From: Serinus canaria
Taxonomy: Eukaryota; Chordata; Aves; Passeriformes; Fringillidae
NCBI RefSeq assembly: GCF_022539315.1
Contig: NC_066327.1
Location: 16,640,834-16,704,833, forward strand
Length of the DNA: 64,000 bases
Direction of reading: 5' to 3'
Below, in pieces: positions 34,701 through 44,775 of the stretch (position 1 is its first letter; the number at the start of each line of letters is the position of its first letter). Both the position numbers and the translations under genes were made by a program. The notes under the pieces were generated by a model. That model saw only the letters and a program-made list of their open reading frames with translations, was not told the DNA's origin and ran no database searches.

Positions 34701-35870
34701 CCTGGACCTGACCTTGCTGAGGGGACAGATCGTGGCTCTGCTGCAGAGCACCGACACCAAGGGGAACACCAGCAGGTGGCTGGTGGATGCTGGAGGTACT
34801 GTGGGCACTGTGGGCAGCCTCTCCTCACCTTGGCACCAGGGCCAGCTTCACCTGAATCCTTTCTTATCCTGGATGAAGCAGCAGGCCGTGTTCTCCAGTG
34901 CTCCCTTCCAGGCTGTGCTCAGCCCAAGGCCACCTGAGCTTTGCCATCAGCTGTAAGGTTCAGGTGCCCTGACTGATTCCTTGGGGGAAGTGTCATGGCT
35001 GGGGAAGGAGAATGAATCCATGCACACAGAAACACATGGAATTCCCTTTTTGGTGGGGATTTCTCCTGGATGTCCCCTAGTGATGGACAGGGCTGCTGTG
35101 CCACACCAGGCCACAGCCAAATTGACATTCCTGTCTCCTCCAGCCAGTGCTGCGTGTGCCAGGAAGCAGGGCCCCGTGACCTGGGTGTGTCTGTGTCCTG
35201 CAGGTCCCCGAGGGTTTGTTCCTGCTGCAAAACTCCGGCCCTACAGCCCAGCCCAAGTGCAGCAGCCTGTGATGCAGCTGCTGGGCCTGGACAGTGACAC
35301 AGAGAGCAGGAGACATTCCTACGCATTCCCTGAAGCTCCCAGGCCACAGGTGGCCACCTTCACCCCAACATTCCAGGTGAGAGTGGGGGACATCCCTGGG
35401 GCCATTTCTAGCATCACCATCAGCTCCCTGCTAGTCCTGGTGTGGGTGGCAAGGTGGATCTGCTTTTCCAGGTCTCCCCCTTGCTGGCACCAGGGTGGAC
35501 GGGGCAAGAGACCTGCCCTTGGTGGGCCCCCAGTCCTTCTGTCCATGGCACTGCTGTGCTACCCTCTGGGAACTGCCGCATCCTTCCCCCCTTGGACTCC
35601 CAGCTCCAGCCAAGGTTTCCTCCCTCCCTCCCTCCCTCCCTCCTTGCCTGCCTCCCACAGGTGGTGGCCGGCTTCTCCTTCGCAGCCCGGAGCCCGCAGG
35701 AGCTGAGCCTGCAGGCGGGGCAGCCCGTGCTGCTGCTGGAGCCCCACGACAAGAAGGGCAGCAGGGAGTGGAGCCTGGTGGAGGTGAACGGCCAGAGGGG
35801 CTACGTGCCCTCCAGCTACCTGGTGACCGTCCCCGTGCAGGACCCGGCGGGCTGGAGCCTGCCTGTGTGA
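28554..35870 (+). CDS. ARHGEF37: ARHGEF37, Rho guanine nucleotide exchange factor 37 (gene-level, complete CDS in 12 coding exons)
   Basis: Joining 28554-28745, 29090-29213, 29530-29677, 30398-30597, 31081-31211, 31696-31800, 32424-32534, 33146-33475, 34114-34242, 34519-34795, 35204-35376 and 35661-35870 gives 709 codons plus TGA with every phase matching. Layout: acidic N-terminus (1-30); DH-like domain (about 32-222, with the conserved [10 protein letters not shown] helix); BAR domain (about 266-450); SH3-1 (about 537-596); SH3-2 (about 641-697). This is the DNMBP/Tuba-like plan of ARHGEF37. The human protein is about 675 residues by memory. The family is linked to Rho GTPase signalling and to membrane curvature in endocytosis; the exchange activity of ARHGEF37 itself is poorly documented. 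Introns are short (276-720 nt) with no nested gene seen. Neighbour order CSNK1A1-ARHGEF37-PPARGC1B supports the call. Confidence 0.96.
29090..29213 (+). CDS. ARHGEF37: ARHGEF37 coding exon 3 (DH domain)
   Basis: The acceptor is TTCCCTTCAG. The exon encodes residues 65-105 ([20 protein letters not shown] and on), the DH segment containing the typical LFSN(I/T)DDI motif. It ends in phase 1 at ATCA|GTAAGTG. Confidence 0.95.
29530..29677 (+). CDS. ARHGEF37: ARHGEF37 coding exon 4 (DH domain)
   Basis: The acceptor is CTTCCCCAG. The exon encodes residues 106-154, including [20 protein letters not shown] and the SYRKDP segment, matching DH helices in which ARHGEF37 carries YCASYDQAL. It ends in phase 2 at ACCGT|GTAGGT. 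Confidence 0.95.
30398..30597 (+). CDS. ARHGEF37: ARHGEF37 coding exon 5 (DH core helix)
   Basis: The acceptor is CTCTCCACCAG. The exon encodes residues 155-221, including [20 protein letters not shown]. This is the conserved CR3 helix of Dbl-homology domains, followed by [13 protein letters not shown]. It ends in phase 1 at GTGG|GTGAGTG. Confidence 0.96.
31081..31211 (+). CDS. ARHGEF37: ARHGEF37 coding exon 6 (end of DH domain, linker)
   Basis: The acceptor is CCCCGAGGCAG, with a C-rich tract upstream. The exon encodes residues 222-265 ([20 protein letters not shown] and on to HEAGIVAK). It closes the DH domain and leads to the BAR domain. Phase 0 donor AAG|GTGGGC. Confidence 0.94.
31696..31800 (+). 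CDS. ARHGEF37: ARHGEF37 coding exon 7 (BAR domain start)
   Basis: Phase 0 on both sides and exactly 35 codons (residues 266-300), beginning [20 protein letters not shown]. The acceptor is CTCCTTCCAG and the donor AAG|GTAACA. It matches the TEDKEFDDLEERF segment that opens the BAR domain in mammals. Confidence 0.95.
32424..32534 (+). CDS. ARHGEF37: ARHGEF37 coding exon 8 (BAR domain)
   Basis: Phase 0 on both sides and 37 codons (residues 301-337): [20 protein letters not shown] and on to FPEF. The acceptor is CCCTCACAG and the donor TTT|GTGAGT. It is less conserved than its neighbours. Confidence 0.92.
33146..33475 (+). CDS. ARHGEF37: ARHGEF37 coding exon 9 (BAR domain core)
   Basis: The largest coding exon: 110 codons (residues 338-447), phase 0 at both ends. 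It contains [45 protein letters not shown] and a long amphipathic helix to KELEQ. These match the BAR domain of ARHGEF37/DNMBP. The acceptor is CACCTGGCAG and the donor CAG|GTGAGT. Confidence 0.96.
34114..34242 (+). CDS. ARHGEF37: ARHGEF37 coding exon 10
   Basis: 43 codons (residues 448-490), phase 0 on both sides: [20 protein letters not shown] and on to PSPGTQ. It covers the end of the BAR region and a linker. The acceptor is TGTCTCCACAG and the donor CAG|GTAGGG. It joins directly to exon 9, as in the mammalian protein. Confidence 0.94.
34519..34795 (+). CDS. ARHGEF37: ARHGEF37 coding exon 11 (linker and first SH3)
   Basis: Residues 491-582, ending in phase 1 at GGAG|GTACTG. It contains the first SH3 strands: [35 protein letters not shown] and RWLVDAG. 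The acceptor is GATCCTGCAG. The [11 protein letters not shown] block is diagnostic of ARHGEF37. Confidence 0.96.
35204..35376 (+). CDS. ARHGEF37: ARHGEF37 coding exon 12 (end of SH3-1, inter-SH3 linker)
   Basis: Residues 583-640. It opens with [14 protein letters not shown], the closing strand of the first SH3, and then a Gln/Ser-rich linker. The acceptor is TGTCCTGCAG, entering in phase 1. The donor is CAG|GTGAGA, phase 0. Confidence 0.95.
35619..35644 (+). repeat. (CCCT)n tract before the ARHGEF37 exon 13 acceptor
   Basis: Six or so CCCT units lie 15-40 bp upstream of the exon 13 AG and form an extended polypyrimidine tract. Such repeats vary in length between individuals and could affect use of this acceptor. 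Confidence 0.8.
35661..35870 (+). CDS. ARHGEF37: ARHGEF37 coding exon 13 (second SH3, stop)
   Basis: 69 codons (residues 641-709) and TGA at 35868-35870. The SH3 reads from [20 protein letters not shown] through [19 protein letters not shown], with the ALYDY-like, WSLVEVNG and GYVPSSY signatures, and the protein ends GWSLPV. The acceptor CCTCCCACAG follows a long (CCCT)n pyrimidine tract at about 35619-35644. Confidence 0.97.
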   Translation: MVAGFSFAARSPQELSLQAGQPVLLLEPHDKKGSREWSLVEVNGQRGYVPSSYLVTVPVQDPAGWSLPV

Positions 35871-36244
35871 GCGTGCCAGCCCCAGCAGGGCAAGGATGGA
35901 GCAGCCAGCCTGGCACCTGGGACACCTCGCAGGAGATGCTGGAGGGAGGCAGCCCTCGGCTGGGAAGGTGGTGGGAGGCACCCGGGGGACACGGGTACAA
36001 GGATGGCACTTGGGAGGCACCTTTTGACAGGAGGTATGAGGGTGCCAGGTCTGGTGTGTGTTGGCACAAAGCAAAGCAGCACCAGGGAGTGAGGGCAGGT
36101 GGCTGCAGTTATCCAGGGATTTGCTGCAATCCCTGCAAGTGACAAATGTGTCCTGGGGAGATGAGGCAGCATCGTCCCTGCTTAGAGCAGGATTGAGCAG
36201 CAAGGGAGCCGCACTGAAGAGGGGTCCTCTGCCAGGCAGGGGAA

Positions 36245-36470
36245 ACTTGGACACCTGGGCACTGGGACACTCCGGCACCTGAGCACCTGGGCACTGGGCA
36301 GGTGGACACCTGAGCACCTGAGAATTTGGTTATTTGGGCACTTGAGTACCTGAGAAACTGAGAGCCTGAGAAACTGGGCCCCTGAGAATTTGGCTATTTG
36401 GGCACTTGAGTACCTGAGAATTTGGCTATTTGGGCGCTTGAGTACCTGAGAATTTGGCTCCCTGGGCGCC
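36245..36470. repeat. Compound tandem repeat: 'cacctgggcac'-type units, then 32-bp units
   Basis: Irregular 'acctg(g/a)gcac' units at about 36245-36320 pass into a 32-bp unit 'cctgagaatttggctatttg' plus 'ggcacttgagta'. Its copies begin at 36317, 36381, 36413 and 36445; between the first two lies a degenerate stretch. The repeat falls in the inferred ARHGEF37 3' UTR. Confidence 0.85.
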
Positions 36471-39173
36471 CTGAGCCCTGTGGCAGCGCTGGGCTGCAGC
36501 CGCCAGAGGGCGCCCCGCACCCGCTCCCAGTGCCCGCCCGGCCCGGACTGGGAGCGCTGGTGCGGGGGCACCGCCCGGGGTCCGCCCCGCGCGGGGGGAC
36601 GGAGATCGCCACCCCCGGCCCTCCCGGGGCCCCCGTCCCCCTGCCACCCGCACGGATCCCCGGCCGGCTGACACAGGTCCCATGGAAGAGGTTTTTGGGA
36701 CAATCAATCCGTGTCGGTCCTGGCCTAAGGCTTGGTTTGAGAAGGGAGAGAGCCCCCTCCCACCATTCCCGAGGTGTCTGTGCCTCAGTTTCCCCGCGGT
36801 TGCACTGTTATGGGATGCTGAGGGGCTGAGGTGGGCAGCCCTGCCGTGGTGCCAGAGGGGACTTCAGGTGCCCCCTGTGACTGGCACCACACACTGCCCA
36901 TCCCTCACTGGGGCCAGTGGAGCACCCGGCTGGCGTCGCCCCGGCTGCCCTGGGCTCCTGGGCTGCCCACATCAAAGGTGCCCGTGCCAGCTGTCCTGCC
37001 CTGTCCTGCCCTGCCCTGCCCTGCCCTGCCCAGGGGCAGCAGCACGCCCGGCCACCCACGGGCTCCCCGCGGGCTCCCCAGTGCAGCCGTGGCCGCGGGA
37101 TGGGCAGTGGGGCAGGGCTGGCATGGCCTCACCCAACCCTGAGCAGGTGCCAGGCGGGTGGGGACAGCCCCAGGCAGTGTCCTGTGCGTCCCCCGTGTGT
37201 GGCTGGGGTCTGGTGTGAGGCAGAGTGGGGCTCAGCCTCCATTCACCTGGACCTGTGGGGTGGCTGGGGGGCAGCCACCTCTGCCTGGGTGCCATTGAAA
37301 GGCCCAAGGAAATGCTCACCTACAGCAAACCTGGGAGGGGACAGCAGTGACAGAGCTGGGACGTGTCCTGGGGATGCTCCCAGCATGGGGAAAGGCTGGT
37401 GGGCTCCTCAGCAAGGGAAAATGAGTAGGCTGGGGGACAAGGGTCATTGAGCTTGCCCACCCAGCCCAGGCCCTGCAGCCACAGGGCTCACCCCACCAGC
37501 TCCCTGCAGGTGGCTCCTCTGGATTTTTCCATCCCTAATCAAATCCCACCAGGTCGGGTTTCCCTCCCAAGTCACTTTCCTGCCAGCTCGGTGGTGTGTA
37601 CAAGCAATCAGCCCTGTGCCAGCCATGGCAGCAGAGGGGCAGGTCCTGCTTCACAGCCCTCGGGTGCCTGAGACCCCTTGGGGGCTGAAAGGTGACGGTG
37701 GCACAAGGAGTGCTGAGCCAGCTGCTGCCTGGGCCCCCATCTTCCCACTGGAAGGAGGTCTGGGGTGGTCAGGGCTGGGCTGCACATCCAGCAGGAAGAG
37801 GGCAATGAGTTCATGTGGCTCCTGCAGCCTGTGGGTGCCAAGGGGTGAGCTGGGCTCTGCAGTTCCCCCCAGCCCTGCTGCCAGCCTCAATGGCCGGGGG
37901 ACCTTTCCCAGGGGTCTGTCCCCAGGATGGGGCCTTGTGCTTGGCTGCAGGACATGGGTGCCTGCACCCCTCCCTTCTCCCTGAATTCACCCAAACTCAC
38001 GGCACTGCTGCTGCCCAGAGCCTGGAATTGCCCTCTCGGAGTCACGGGAGGGCATGGGGCTCTTCCAGCCCAGACATGGTGGGGGATAAAGGGCACAAGT
38101 GTTCCTTTAAATAGCCTCTCAAGGACAGGCTCTCCCGGGAGGAATGCTCTGGCTGGCCCGGTGGAACATGCCTGTGCCTGGGGGCATGGGGGGACAGCTG
38201 GGCAGGGCCGGCTGCTTGCCAGGAGGCCAGGTCAAGGTTAGGCATGGCCCTGGCTCGGTGCCACTATGCCACGGCTTGGCACTGGGGGAACAGAGCCGTG
38301 CAAACAGGGAAATGCATGCCAGGCCAGTGGTTTGCCATGCCCAGGGCTGATCTGGAGGTGGCAGCGGGGCCAGGCAGCCGCTGCTGCCCGTGACCTGCCC
38401 TCCAGCCCGCCCGGAATTTGGCAGCGCTGCCTGGCTGCCTCCGGGGCAGCTCCGGGTGTCCCAGCGCGGCTGCTGCACTCCTGTCCGGGCTGATTCATAT
38501 CCTGGACGTGCAGGCATTTGGATATTGTCCACCCGCGGGGTGTGACAGTGTCCCCAGGGCGCGGGTGCCAGCCCGGCCACGTGCCGGGAGCAGCTCCGGC
38601 TCTGCTCCGTGTGCCTGCTGCTCCCTGGGGACACGGCGGGGCCACGAAACACTTCCCAGGTGAGATCCCGGGATGCCAGGAGGATGGCTGAGTGCCCAGG
38701 TGTTCACGTGCCCCTCGGCTCTGCTGGGGCACCCGGGGCAGGGAGGTGTGAGAAAAAGCAGCTGCCACAAGCCCCAATCCCAGAGCCATCCCCTCACCAC
38801 AGGGTGCAGAAAGGAGAGGACAAAAAGGCTTGGAGAGGGAGCCAGGAGGAGCAGGGTGGCCACCTGTGCTGAAGGGCACAGCCAGCCCTAGTGGCTTTAG
38901 GCACAGAGCTTGGGTTGCCCACGCTGCCAGGCTGAGCTGGCTCCCAGCAGAGCCAGCCTGTGCTGCAGTGTTCCCTGCCACCTGCCCATGGTGGCCCACG
39001 AGGAGCAGCCCGAGCCCCCCCTCGCAGGTAGAGCCAGCCTGTGCCTGCTGGGACCAGCGTGGCCCGAGGAAGGGCTGAGCCCCACGGAGAGGAAACCGGG
39101 GCTGCGGAGCAGGAGAGGAGCTGTGAACAGCAGTGCTCGCTCCAGGCTGGTGCAGCTGGCACCTGAATTGTCT

Positions 39174-39179
39174 AATAAA
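39174..39179 (+). terminator. ARHGEF37: Candidate poly(A) signal for ARHGEF37
   Basis: AATAAA within 'gtctaataaagtgtgaaatt', with a GT/T-rich element immediately downstream. It is the first canonical hexamer after the ARHGEF37 stop. Cleavage would be expected about 10-30 nt downstream. Confidence 0.5.
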
Positions 39180-39409
39180 GTGTGAAATTGCTTTCATGCT
39201 CTGCTACCTTTGCTGAGCTGGACCGTCATTACAGCCCCCCCTCGCCGCCCGCACCGGCTGCGCCTGTCCCGCTGTGTTGGTGCTGCCAGCTGAGCCCCGG
39301 GATGGGCTGGCACTGCCGGGCCTGGCACTGCCCCCAGCACCCCTGTGCCAGGGGCTGTGGGTGCTTCCAGTGTCTCCTCCCTGCCTCTCTGCCCCTCTGC
39401 TGGGTGGGG

Positions 39410-39555
39410 GCATCACCGGGATGGGGACAGGGGAGGGGGCACCGGGATGGGGATCACCCCTGCCGTGGGACTGGATCCCTGCCGTGGGCTGGGGGCTGCC
39501 GTGGGGCTGGGGGCTGCCGTGGGCTGGGGTGGATCCCTGCTGTGGGCTGGGGGCT
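39410..39555. repeat. G-rich 'gggctgggggctgccgtg' repeats
   Basis: Irregular G-rich units 'gtggggctgggggctgcc' and 'ggatccctgccgtgggctgg' recur in the window. The strand is guanine-rich enough to favour G-quadruplex formation. No gene context is evident. Confidence 0.6.
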
Positions 39556-40324
39556 GCCATCCCGCCTCCTTATCGCACAGGATGCCCCGGGGCGCAGGGA
39601 TCAGCTCAGGTGGAGCCCTGCCCTGCGGCTGTGCCGCTGCCAAAGCCCTGCCCGTGCCCATCAGATTGGGCTCCATCCGGCAGCGCCCGGAGCCACCTTG
39701 GACCCTGCCGAGGTTGCAGAGAGCTCCCACCGTGGCAGGGACAGAGGGACAGCCCGGCCCCCCTCACCCGTGAGTGACGAATTGCTCCTGAGCCACCTGG
39801 CTGTGCACAGAAACTGTTCTCCACCTCTAATAACAATAATCAATCATCCTGCTCTGGCCAGGGGATGTGCAAGGTTTTCCAGGGCTGGGGAGCTGGTGGG
39901 GCTGGCAGGGGGATTTTGGGGGGCTCCCCTGAGGGGACACAGAAGCCTCTGCTCTGTGCGGCTTCCCTCCTGCACTGCCCACCAGGAGGGCAAGCCATGA
40001 CCAGGTACACACCCTGCCAGGGGAAGTGCCCACTCCTTGGGGCTGTGAAAATCATGATTTTGGAGGGAAAAGCACTTGGGAGCCCAGGTGTGGCATAGGG
40101 CACTGGGTGCTCCCTGCTCCACGGGTCCCCATGCCAAAAGAGCTGCTGAGTGAGGCCCAGGAAAATGGATTTCTGCAGGGATCAAGATACTTTGCCCCCA
40201 GGAAGTGGTGCCACGTTTTTCCAGCTACTGATAAAGTTAAACCCTTGATCTGGTTAAAGATTTAGCCCACAAGGCAAGCCAGGGTAGGACAGCAATGCTG
40301 TTAGTGCCACTGCCTTGGTGACAC

Positions 40325-40420
40325 TTCAATTTTTCCAAATATCTGACCCAACCCTACTCTCTGTCCATTGGAAACCATTCCCCTTGTCCTGCCACTACTG
40401 GAGAGAACCAGTCCCAGGGA
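40325..40420 (-). mobile_element. CR1 LINE fragment, antisense
   Basis: 'ttccaaatatctgacccaac', then 'cctactctctgtccattgga' and 'aaccattccccttgtcctgc' with 'cactac', match the reverse complement of the familiar avian CR1 3' region (canonically '...aaaccattccccttgtcctgtcactac'). It is short and diverged. Confidence 0.6.
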
Positions 40421-40586
40421 GTGCACCCTAACCCAGCAGCATTCCCGAGCCCTCCTCCATTGGCATTCCTCCTCTCCCAGCCTGCACAGCCTGTTCCCAA
40501 CGCCCCAAGTGATAATTGAATTGCTTCCCCCAGAACTGCCAATGCTTCAGGGACTGGAGCATCTGCACAGACCACGGGCAGCCTGC

Positions 40587-40752
40587 TCTGAGCCTGCTCC
40601 CAGCCTGCTCCAAGCCTACTCCGTGCCTGCTCCCAGCCTGCTCCAAGCCTGCTCTATGACTGCTCCAAGCTTACTCTGTGCTTGCTCTAAGCCTGCTCTG
40701 AGCTTACTCCATGCCTGCTCCGTGCCTACTCCAGCCTGCTGTGAGCCTGCTC
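40587..40752. repeat. 10-bp-based tandem repeat ('gcctgctcca')
   Basis: About 16 units of the form 'gcctgctc(c/t)(a/g)' follow head to tail with frequent single-base changes (gcttactctg, gcctactccg and so on). A 10-bp period means equal reading in three frames every 30 bp, which produces the CSKPALSLLHACS-like spurious translation. Confidence 0.85.
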
Positions 40753-40910
40753 AGCCCTTCCCGTGGGATGCTACAGCTGCAGGGAAGGAAAAGGGGGAGA
40801 GCAAGGACGAGGCCAGGTTGGTGTGGAGGTGCAGAGATTCATGGGATGAAGGGGACGGAGTCCAGGCAGGAGCCCCAAGAGCTCTGGGAGCCCCTTGGTG
40901 AGGTCTGCAA

Positions 40911-40996
40911 GCACCCAGAGGGGCTGCGAAGGACCCAGAGGGGATGGAAAGCATCCAGAGGGGCTGGGAAGGACCCGGAGGGGATGGAAAACATCC
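40911..40996. repeat. 36-bp repeat, about 2.4 copies
   Basis: 'acccagaggggctgcgaagg' plus 'acccagaggggatgga' is repeated as 'atccagaggggctgggaagg' plus 'acccggaggggatgga'. Each unit is itself two related 18-bp halves. Confidence 0.7.
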
Positions 40997-43935
40997 TGCT
41001 CTCCTCCCCGCTGTGCTGGGCACTCCCAGCAGCCCATCGAGCCCTCGGGGCTGCTCCTCCCTCTCTGCCCAAAGGAGATTTGTGGGTCTAAAATCTGCCT
41101 CTTTCAGGTTGCTCCCGACTGGAGCTCCAAGCTGCAGACACGAAGCCTTTTGTGAGCCCGACCGCATCCCGGCTGGGATTTACCTAAAACAGCCCCAGGG
41201 AGGAACGGCTGGGCGGGGATGTGGGGGGAGAGGGAGGGAGGCTGCCTGGTGTTTGTTTTTACTAATGAAGCCCCATAATCAAATCATTTCAATTTTAATT
41301 GTGAAGCCAGCAGGCAGATTTCTGTCTCCAGATGGGACGTGATAGGAATAGTTGAAGGCTGGGCACGTTCTGCCACTCACCTTAATGCTTGGAACAAGGC
41401 AGATGGGAGCAGCACTGGGGAGAGCTTGGGAAGAGCCTGGTCCTCCACGGGTGAGGATTTGAGCTGGGATCGGACCCAAAACCTCTCCTGTTTGGTTGAT
41501 CCAGGGAAATGAACCCCTGGCAAGAGGTGCTGCACCATTCCCAGGTCTGAGCAGAGAAGCAGGAGCTGATTTCCCTGCTTTCATCTCCCAGCTCTGCCAG
41601 GGTACATGAAATCTATTTGTGGCTTCCACTTACCATCTCATTTTTTTGGGTGTTTGGACTTTGGGAAAAGAGGAAAATAAAGAAACTGGGTCATTTTCTA
41701 TTTATTTGGAAGAGCTGAGATGTTAACCCTCCAGCTGCACAGAGCTCTGCTCATGTCTCTGTGGGACTGGCAAACTTGGAACAAGTGATGGGGGAAGAGG
41801 AGAAACCTCCTCCTCAGCAAAGAAAATGTGTCTTTTGCCCAGCTTCTTGTTCAGGGTGGGGGGAGCTGGGTGCAGTGGGGTTGGGATTGCCCTCCCAGTC
41901 TAAAGCAGTTACCTCAGGCAAAACACATCAGTTTGTTTCTTGTGATGGAGAAATGGAGCTGGATTGCTCTGGGAGTGATTAAATCTTCCAAGAAGGGACA
42001 TTCCCTGCTGCCTGCCAGGCCTCAGCAGTCACCCAGGGGCATGGGGTGGGCAGAGAGGGATGTCAGGGAGGGTTTGTTCCTCCCAAAGAGGATGAGGCCA
42101 GAGGCACAGCATGATCCAGGCAGGTCACACCAAGTATGGAATACCTTGTGCTCCTCTTGGTGCCTTCCCCACAGCCATAACGGGGCAGAGCCCAGCTCTT
42201 ATCAGGGCTGGCTTTCACCTCCTCGAGCTGCTGCCCTCCCCATGCCCACAGTCCAGCTCCCAGAGCTGACAGCATTTCTGGAATCCCCTGGAAGGGATCC
42301 AGGTGGGGAATGCCAGGCACAGAGCAGCCACCAGCATCCCTCTGTCCGGGCCTCTTCACTCTTATCAGCTCTCCCTTTCCGTGCCTGAGCCATCAGGGAC
42401 AAGAGCATCACATCAGAAATAAAGTCATTACCTCGCTAAGCAAGTACAGATGAAAACCTCACTTTATTTTTTGAAATTGGAACCCTGGCTCCTGAGGGCT
42501 GGAAGTGGCACCTTCCCTCTGCCAGCCTTCCCTTGGCTGGGTGTGCCCTGGCCCCAGGGACACTCTGGGTGAGGAGAGCAGGGGGAGAGGGGCATTCTCC
42601 TGGCAGCCATGGATATCCTGGGATGGAGGAGCCCTGTCCTTGGGGCACCCTCACTCTGGTGGCTCCAGCTACAGGAACCGGGCACATCCAGCAGGAGTGA
42701 CACCCCCTCTGCTGTCCCTGTGGCACCCATCCCTGCTGCCAGCACAGCCCCCTTTGCCCCAGGGCTCACCCCTGGCACCTCATGCCTCCCACATGTCTGC
42801 AGCTCACCATCCCATCCCATCCCATCCCAGCACCAATCAATCCAGGATTCTGCTGCCCTTCTCCCTCCTTTTATATCTGTTTCCCACCATGTCCAAAAGG
42901 GAATTAAATTGAGGCCACTAAACTCATTTGTGCTCACAGCCGTGCTGGGGCTGCAGGCAGCGTTCGGCCCTGGCTCCCCGAGTGAGCCAGGCTCCGGCAG
43001 GGCCCTGCAGTGGGCTGGCTCCTGCTGCCGTGCCCGGCGTGCCCCTGCCTGCCCCATGGCCAGGCACGGCTGGGGTTAAGCCCAGCCTGACCAAAACATG
43101 TGCCCCAGCAATTTCTGCCTCATGTGAGCCGTGCTCGGGGCGGTGCTCAGCTCCGGCTGCTGTGGCTGTGCCTGGCCCGCAGCCCCATCCATCCCTGAGG
43201 GCTCTCCCGGTGTCCCGGGCGTTCTCCCGCTGTGGGGAGGGGATGGAGACAGCCTGGGCTGCTGCCCCCACAGCCGGGCTCAGCCTCAGGCAGCATCACG
43301 AGGAGATGAGGATGAGCTGGAGCCAGGGGCAGGCGGGGCAGGGGCTGGGGGTGCCGGTGACCGAGGGTGTCTGCCAGGGAGCAGCACCCAGCTGGCACTG
43401 AATGACCCCCTGAACCAGGCAGTGCCACCCCAGCAGGGCTGGTTTTCATCAGGCAGGAGGAGCAGGAGGAGGAGGGATGCTGGTCATGGGTGAACTTGTT
43501 CCCCTGCCACCCAGGAAAATGTCCCTGGAAGTGCCTGAGGACAGCAAAGGAGGGCAGACCTGAGTGTGCCGGGAGGGAACAGCTGCTGGGAATTTCAATG
43601 ACCGCCCGTGAATGCTGGTTTTGTTTTGTCCCAGCCACGGCTGTGCTCTGCCTCGGCCAGACAGCATTCAAACCCTGCTGCTCACGGGGCTCTGCAAATG
43701 GAGCTCCTCGGGGAGAGCCAGGAGAAACCTGAGCCTGAGAGGAGCCCTGGTGCAGCTCCCTGACTCTGCTCTGCAGAGAAACCTGCTGGGTTGGCCAGAG
43801 CAGGCACAGGCTCAGCAGCAGGGATGTGCAGAGCTGGGCTCTGCCCAGGGCCTCCAGTCCAGCTTTGTTCCTGCCTGCCAGAAGGAAAAGTGATGGAAAG
43901 AGAAAAGATGGTCAGGAAGTGAGTGAGGTGCGCTT

Positions 43936-43990
43936 CCTGCATCCTTCCTGCACAATTCCTGCTCAATTCCTGCACAATTCCTGCATGCTT
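43936..43990. repeat. 'aattcctgcac' short tandem repeat
   Basis: Five imperfect copies of 'aattcctgcac' or 'ccttcctgcat' follow one another with periods of 10-11 bp. This is a small degenerate repeat in intergenic DNA. Confidence 0.7.
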
Positions 43991-44221
43991 CCCTCTCCCC
44001 CTGCCTGATGCACACTGCTTGGGGCTGGGCAGTGCAGGCAGGGTTTTCCAGGGACAGCCTCAGGATGAAGCTCTCAGCTTGCCCTGGAGCCTGGGACATG
44101 GAATGCTGCCCCGTGACTCTGCAGGGCTCCCTGGGGAAATGGAGATGCTGCCAGGCACTGTGGTTTACAGCCTCAGCCCCGGTGCACGCTGCCAGAACCA
44201 TGCCCTGAAAATCCAGTTTCC

Positions 44222-44775
44222 TAGGGATAAACAGGATTTCTTATTCCTGTTGCTAATGTGATATCAGCACATTGCAACACAGATGTTTTAATAACACATA
44301 GTTCTTTTAATGAAGAGACTTAAGCTAATTCCCAACATTTGTATATGTCCTATTTGCTCATTTATTCGTGCAGTAAATGAAATTAAAGTTACTAAACATT
44401 TAGAAAATTACAAATACACCAGAGAAGTGCACCTGTGTATTAAAATAAGGAGCAGGAGCTGCTTTCCTGGCACAGAGGCTGCCCAAGGCACGTGCTGCTG
44501 GTGCTTCCTCCCTTCCTGTGCAGCCACTCAGGCTGGGGGGGAAGGCAGCCGGGCACTGCCAGACCCCGTTCCCAGGGATGCTGACAGTTGTGACAACCAC
44601 TGCATTTTTATTTTTATCATCCCACCAACGCCGCTCTTTAGATCAGCTTTTATTAAAAATAAATAATGCTTTTAAAGCCGCTGCTGGGGCACCAAACTGT
44701 GACAAAGGCCAGGGAGGCGGTGCTGAGGATGATTAATGTGGTTTTTCCAGTGAAATAATGTAGCAGTTCTCCCAT
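44222..44775. promoter_or_regulatory. Paired AT-rich islands, candidate conserved non-coding elements
   Basis: Two AT-rich blocks (44222-44450 and 44580-44775) with TAAT-type homeodomain cores, 'ctaatgtgatatcagcac', 'gcagtaaatgaaattaaagt' and 'agatcagcttttattaaaaa' lie in otherwise GC-rich intergenic DNA. This texture is typical of developmental enhancers conserved among birds. Composition is the only evidence seen here. Confidence 0.25.

Larger units (their letters stand above)
35871..39195 (+). other. ARHGEF37: ARHGEF37 3' UTR (inferred)
   Basis: No AATAAA was seen between the stop codon and the one at 39174-39179, which is followed by a GT-rich stretch. A 3.3-kb 3' UTR is therefore inferred. 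It includes a 32-bp repeat at 36317-36470, a small CpG-rich patch near 36.48-36.66 kb and a short 'cctgccctgc' tandem near 36.99-37.03 kb. A 319-codon antisense frame (38238-39197) has no recognisable domain. Independent transcripts within this interval cannot be excluded. Confidence 0.5.

Noticed and set aside
38238..39197. 319-codon minus-strand ORF
   Set aside because: It lies antisense to the inferred ARHGEF37 3' UTR, in GC-rich sequence, and its translation shows no domain. Treated as chance.
39182..40000. 272-codon plus-strand ORF starting at the ARHGEF37 poly(A) region
   Set aside because: It begins just after the AATAAA and runs through G-rich repeats; there is no domain.
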